DNA of 64,000 nt, taken from the NCBI GenBank assembly GCA_024036415.1, contig JAMWET010000573.1, forward strand, positions 1,077,102 through 1,141,101, given 5' to 3'. The stretch comes from Prochilodus magdalenae. Taxonomy: Eukaryota; Chordata; Actinopteri; Characiformes; Prochilodontidae. The position numbers and the translations under genes are program-made. The notes beneath the pieces were generated by a model. It saw nothing but the letters and a program-made list of their open reading frames with translations. It did not search any database and was not told where the DNA came from. Positions 60,531 through 64,000 of the stretch are shown in pieces. Positions within the stretch are counted from its first letter, which is position 1, and each line of letters begins with the position of its first letter.

Positions 60531-61849
60531 TGAATTATACAACAACACCCCACCTTGCAGGTGTAACTCTCAATTTCTTTTGCCAGAATGTGCATACACT
60601 GTTAACCCATATTTTATACCTAATTAAACACTTCAGTTATACGGTGTACAGGAATAGTTTTTTTTAATTACAATGTACATAAGTTAAGTTTTGATTGCCT
60701 TTACTATATTTGAGTAATACTGGACTAATTTGATCGATTTTTTTTTTATTTTTTTTTAATTTTTTTATAGGTTTAATGCATGATATTTTTTGAACTGAAT
60801 AACTAAAACCCTTACGTTTTAATATACAGATTCTACATTAAATTTAAGATGACTGAATAGAGGACGAGGAAAAAAAAAAAAACCTTCTTTCTTTTATGTG
60901 AAAGCCCGACATCTCCTGAAGGGTCTGCATTTTCTCAGCTTCTTCTGGCAAGTCAGAAAGGTTTGTTCTAACGAAGAGATTTCCGCCTGATCTTTTCACC
61001 TACCCCTCAAAAGTATTTGCGAAGTGGAACCTTTGTATTAACCAACAATGTTCATTACCAAATAAAACCATTTTTCAATTGTTTGCCAATCAGTGTAGCT
61101 AGCTACACAGGCTGCTGAAGACTTCCAGCTGCTAGCTAGCTAACCGTAAAATTCTGACAAACATTCCTCACCTGTTGACTGTACTCAAGACTTTTTTGCT
61201 TTCCTGTTTCCTTTTGTCTATTTTTTGTCTTTGTTAATGCTTTTTTTTTAACTTTATATCTTTTTCTCATTTTCTGTACACTGTTTTATTCCTCTTCTGT
61301 CCTTTCCCCAATCTTCTGCTGCATCATTACTTAATCTCTCCTGTTATTTTCTTGAGGAATGCACAATAAGTACTAGTAGTAACTTTTTGGATGTGTTCCA
61401 CTATATCCATTTCCTTGTAGACCACTGAGGCAATAGCGGTACGAGCTTGCCTAAGAGTGAGCACACCCTAACTCACGTCTGCTGCAGTCCCAAATTAACC
61501 TCAATGAACAACAATACAAATAACTTTGTTTTTTCCATTTACCTGCCTGTGTGAGATAAGGGAGTAAAGGTATGCCTTTTTACTGTGGTAGTACAAATCT
61601 TAAAAAACCTACAAAAAAAAAAAAACTATTTTGCTGACTTTAAAGGAGAAAAGACAAAAAAAAATTTTAAAAAACATTTTACTTAAATCCAACTTTTAGA
61701 TTTTTGATGGGATGAAGCAATTCTGAGATTGGAGGCTGTTTAAATAAAGGTTTTGTTAAAAACAAAGTGGTGAACTGATGCAGATTTGAGGTTAGGTTTT
61801 TTCATAAGTCAACTTTCTATCTTTTCTAATCGTTCCTTCTTGGAGGTAA

Positions 61850-62130
61850 TTACAAGGACTCACACCTCAAATTCCTGTGGGAAACCAGGAACATCCTCAG
61901 CACAACCCATCCAAAGTGGGGATTATTTTGGAAGGAAAAGGTGGTGCTGGATGACCTAACCAGCCTGCCTCAGGCCTTTGCCTCTTTTCAGCCTGGTCTA
62001 AGCCCTCACATAGACTACCTAAAGATGAAAAACAATTTTTTTACATGCTTTCATTTCAGCAGGTACTGCTCCACCCTGGGTAAGTCATGAGCTGGCACCC
62101 AAATTCAAACGTTAAAAAAGTCAATTGGCT
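61850..62130 (+). pseudogene. Inverted-arm copy of the dead fish gene-family fragment
   Basis: Mirror of 39766-40055. The nucleotide pattern that encodes NPSKVGIILEG and LTSLPQAF is readable on the plus strand, with added indels. Confidence 0.45.
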
Positions 62131-62924
62131 GTGTGAAACTGGGTTTACAACAGTTACAGTACCAAAGACTGATAGTGCTTTGTTCATACTGTTGCTCTGT
62201 GTCAGTTTGGCAATTATGCCTTAAATTTAAGTGTAAAGCTTTTAATAACTGTTCAACTTTATCATAACATTAGAACAAAAACTGAAGTGGTGTGGCAGTA
62301 AGAAATGCAGCTGGGTTTATTTTTTTAGCCTTTTTCTTACTAGTGCCCATTTGTGTTTATATAATACACTGTTAATCTTTGTGATTGGTATATCTCTGTT
62401 TTCTTTTTTTTGTTTTTGTTTTTGGAATGTCATGTTTGATTTCCATTTTTATTTTTTAACATTGTTATTTTTTTTTTTTTGCCAAACGTCTTTTTTTGTT
62501 TTGAAAATAGAGTGCGAGAATTGATCACTTAAATAAATTTGTGCCTCAGATGCTTAAAAACCTTTGCCTATGACTTCACTCACCCTCCATGGCAATGCTT
62601 TGATCTTGCTTTCATCTAAAGTGGTGTTTCGCCATGCTCAAATTTTCACAACCTACTTTTTTTTTTTACTTTGAATACCAAGCAGTTACTAGCTTGGTAA
62701 CTAAACACGTACAAACATCAAACAACATCCCACCTGACTGCTTGGTCTAATCCCCTCCACAATACTCCAGGAGAAATTTCCTTTCGTCATTCAGGTTTAT
62801 TCCAAATCAAATTCTGGCTACTGAATGCTGGTTTGTAACACATTTTAAGTACATTAAGTTACATTTTAGTTCGTTAAGTCATGTATTCATAAGGGTCAAA
62901 TCTAATGTTTTTAAAATGCCCATG

Positions 62925-63165
62925 TCTCCAGGTACCAAGTTCCGTCCCATTGTCCAAAGACGTCAGTGAACTGACCATGATAAATTACGTCTAGGTGAGA
63001 AGTGAATGTGTGCTGTTTGCCCTCGATGGACTGGTCAGCCTGTCCGGGATGTTTTTCCTGCCTTCTGCCTCAGTGATCCATGGTATAGTTTCCGCCCCCT
63101 GTATAACCCAGAAAGATAATGCGCTGAGAAGATAGATGACTGAATGAATGTTTTCAGAGTGTTCA
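62925..63165. repeat. Inverted-arm copy of the dispersed teleost repeat
   Basis: Mirror of 38740-38985; same words in reverse complement with scattered indels. Confidence 0.55.
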
Positions 63166-64000
63166 TGTTATAGAAATTTCTATTTTAGGAATATACTGAC
63201 GATTGTTAAGTTTGTTTACTACAGTTTTTCTGTAACTTATTGCTTTAAAAATACTGTCTTAAAGTTGTTGTCCTTTTTAGGAATTGCTTCACCTACTGCC
63301 TTCTCCAAGCAATTTAAATTGGTTTAATACGTATAAAGGCACCTTTTTTTATTTAGATTCACATGTATAGATATATTCCAAAACAAAGGGTCTGACTGTT
63401 GGTTTTGGCCTGGTAACTGTATAGCGGTGCAAGTGAAATTTGTAAGGATACTGGAGCACACCCTAGAACACATGGGTAGTGTGGCTAACTAGTATTTAAA
63501 CCCAGCCCAATGGCGAATACTTAAGATTTTTAACAAGCAACTACAAGGGGAATGTCACAGTGGGCAATCAGAAAACCCCAGGGCCACCACAGGGAGCCAG
63601 GACAAACACACCCAAGAGACAACACTGTATTCCTTTTGTTATTTTGAGCTTTGGGAGCACCTCTTTTTTTAATAAAGCACAGGTGGTAGAAAATATTATT
63701 TAAAATATAAAACAAAATACAAAGACGTAAACAACACGTGAATTGAATGATAATGAACTAAATGATTTTACCACTTTTTCTGTAAGGCTACTACTCTCTC
63801 TCTAGGTAGGAGAAATAGCTATATCAATATGTATAGGTTTCCAATCTCTGTATTTATACACAATTTAAACCCCTTTTTAAATATCAAAAATTATCAAAAA
63901 TAAAATGCAATTCACTGTATTCTCCGCTTAATCACGTCTTTTGGTTTCATCACAGTTTCAACCAGGATGGGTGTTCACTCTACCGCACTGGAATGAGGAT

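Larger units (their letters stand above)
51549..64000 (-). repeat. Right arm of the 12-kb inverted duplication, error-rich
   Basis: Reverse complement of 37900-49860, at least to the window edge. In alpha exon 3 (51924-51800) I count about nine differences in 129 bases, six or so of them single-base indels; the last 100 bases of the window show a similar rate against 37900-38000. Damage falls evenly on exons, splice sites, introns and repeats. Homopolymers are distorted (for example an A-run, G4 and a long T-run at about 52029-52060). Two sites agree with duplication copy 1 instead of the mirror partner: the 18-bp alpha intron 2 segment (52010-52030) and GATGAGTTC in the alpha 3' flank (about 51700-51715). 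Confidence 0.95.

Overview
The window is from a teleost fish. Evidence: vertebrate intron/exon structure, the gene order mpg - nprl3 - globins with alpha and beta globin genes mixed in one cluster (the fish 'MN' type), head-to-head beta/alpha pairs, and fish-type repeats (Tc1-like element, CR1/L2-group LINE, tRNA-derived SINE). An otophysan such as a catfish or characin is possible, but the sequence does not fix the order.

Layout. 1-1.7 kb: last two exons of mpg (+). 2.4-14.4 kb: nprl3 (-), 13 coding exons that join into one 593-codon frame. nprl3 intron 4 carries a 270-bp cluster of NF-E2/MARE, GATA and CACC motifs at 7.59-7.86 kb, the expected position and grammar of the vertebrate globin remote enhancer (MRE/HS-40). 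14.4-18.9 kb: intergenic, with worn repeats. 18.9-37.1 kb: three divergent beta(-)/alpha(+) pairs (18.9/21.2, 26.4/28.6, 34.4/36.3 kb) and one unpaired beta pseudogene (22.9 kb). The pair nearest the enhancer is distinct: its beta chain has Cys F9 and a C-terminal Phe (cathodic, non-Root type), while the other beta genes have Ser F9 and C-terminal His (Root/Bohr type). 37.1-46 kb: repeat-rich stretch with a LINE interrupted by a Tc1-like transposon, a SINE inside an older transposon relic, a dead fragment of a fish gene family, and an orphan first-exon-like sequence. 46-49.7 kb: a fourth beta/alpha pair, a recent direct copy of the 33.6-37.2 kb pair. 49.9-51.5 kb: spacer. 51.5-64 kb: an inverted copy of 37.9-49.9 kb, including another alpha/beta pair, the LINE, SINE and Tc1.

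The inverted arm (51.5-64 kb) differs from its partner by roughly 7-9% wherever I compared them, mostly single-base indels, equally in exons, introns and repeats. That looks like unpolished long-read sequence rather than evolved divergence. Yet at two diagnostic sites it matches the 33.6-37.2 kb copy rather than its mirror partner, so it is not a plain echo of the left arm; it may be a true third copy or the other haplotype. The two globin genes there read as pseudogenes only because of these small errors. Functional count: 4 alpha and 4 beta intact, 1 genuine beta pseudogene, and 1 alpha plus 1 beta of unresolved status.

The globins make alpha2-beta2 haemoglobin in red cells. The MRE-like element is the likely shared erythroid enhancer, which would explain why nprl3, a GATOR1 gene unrelated to oxygen transport, stays linked to them.
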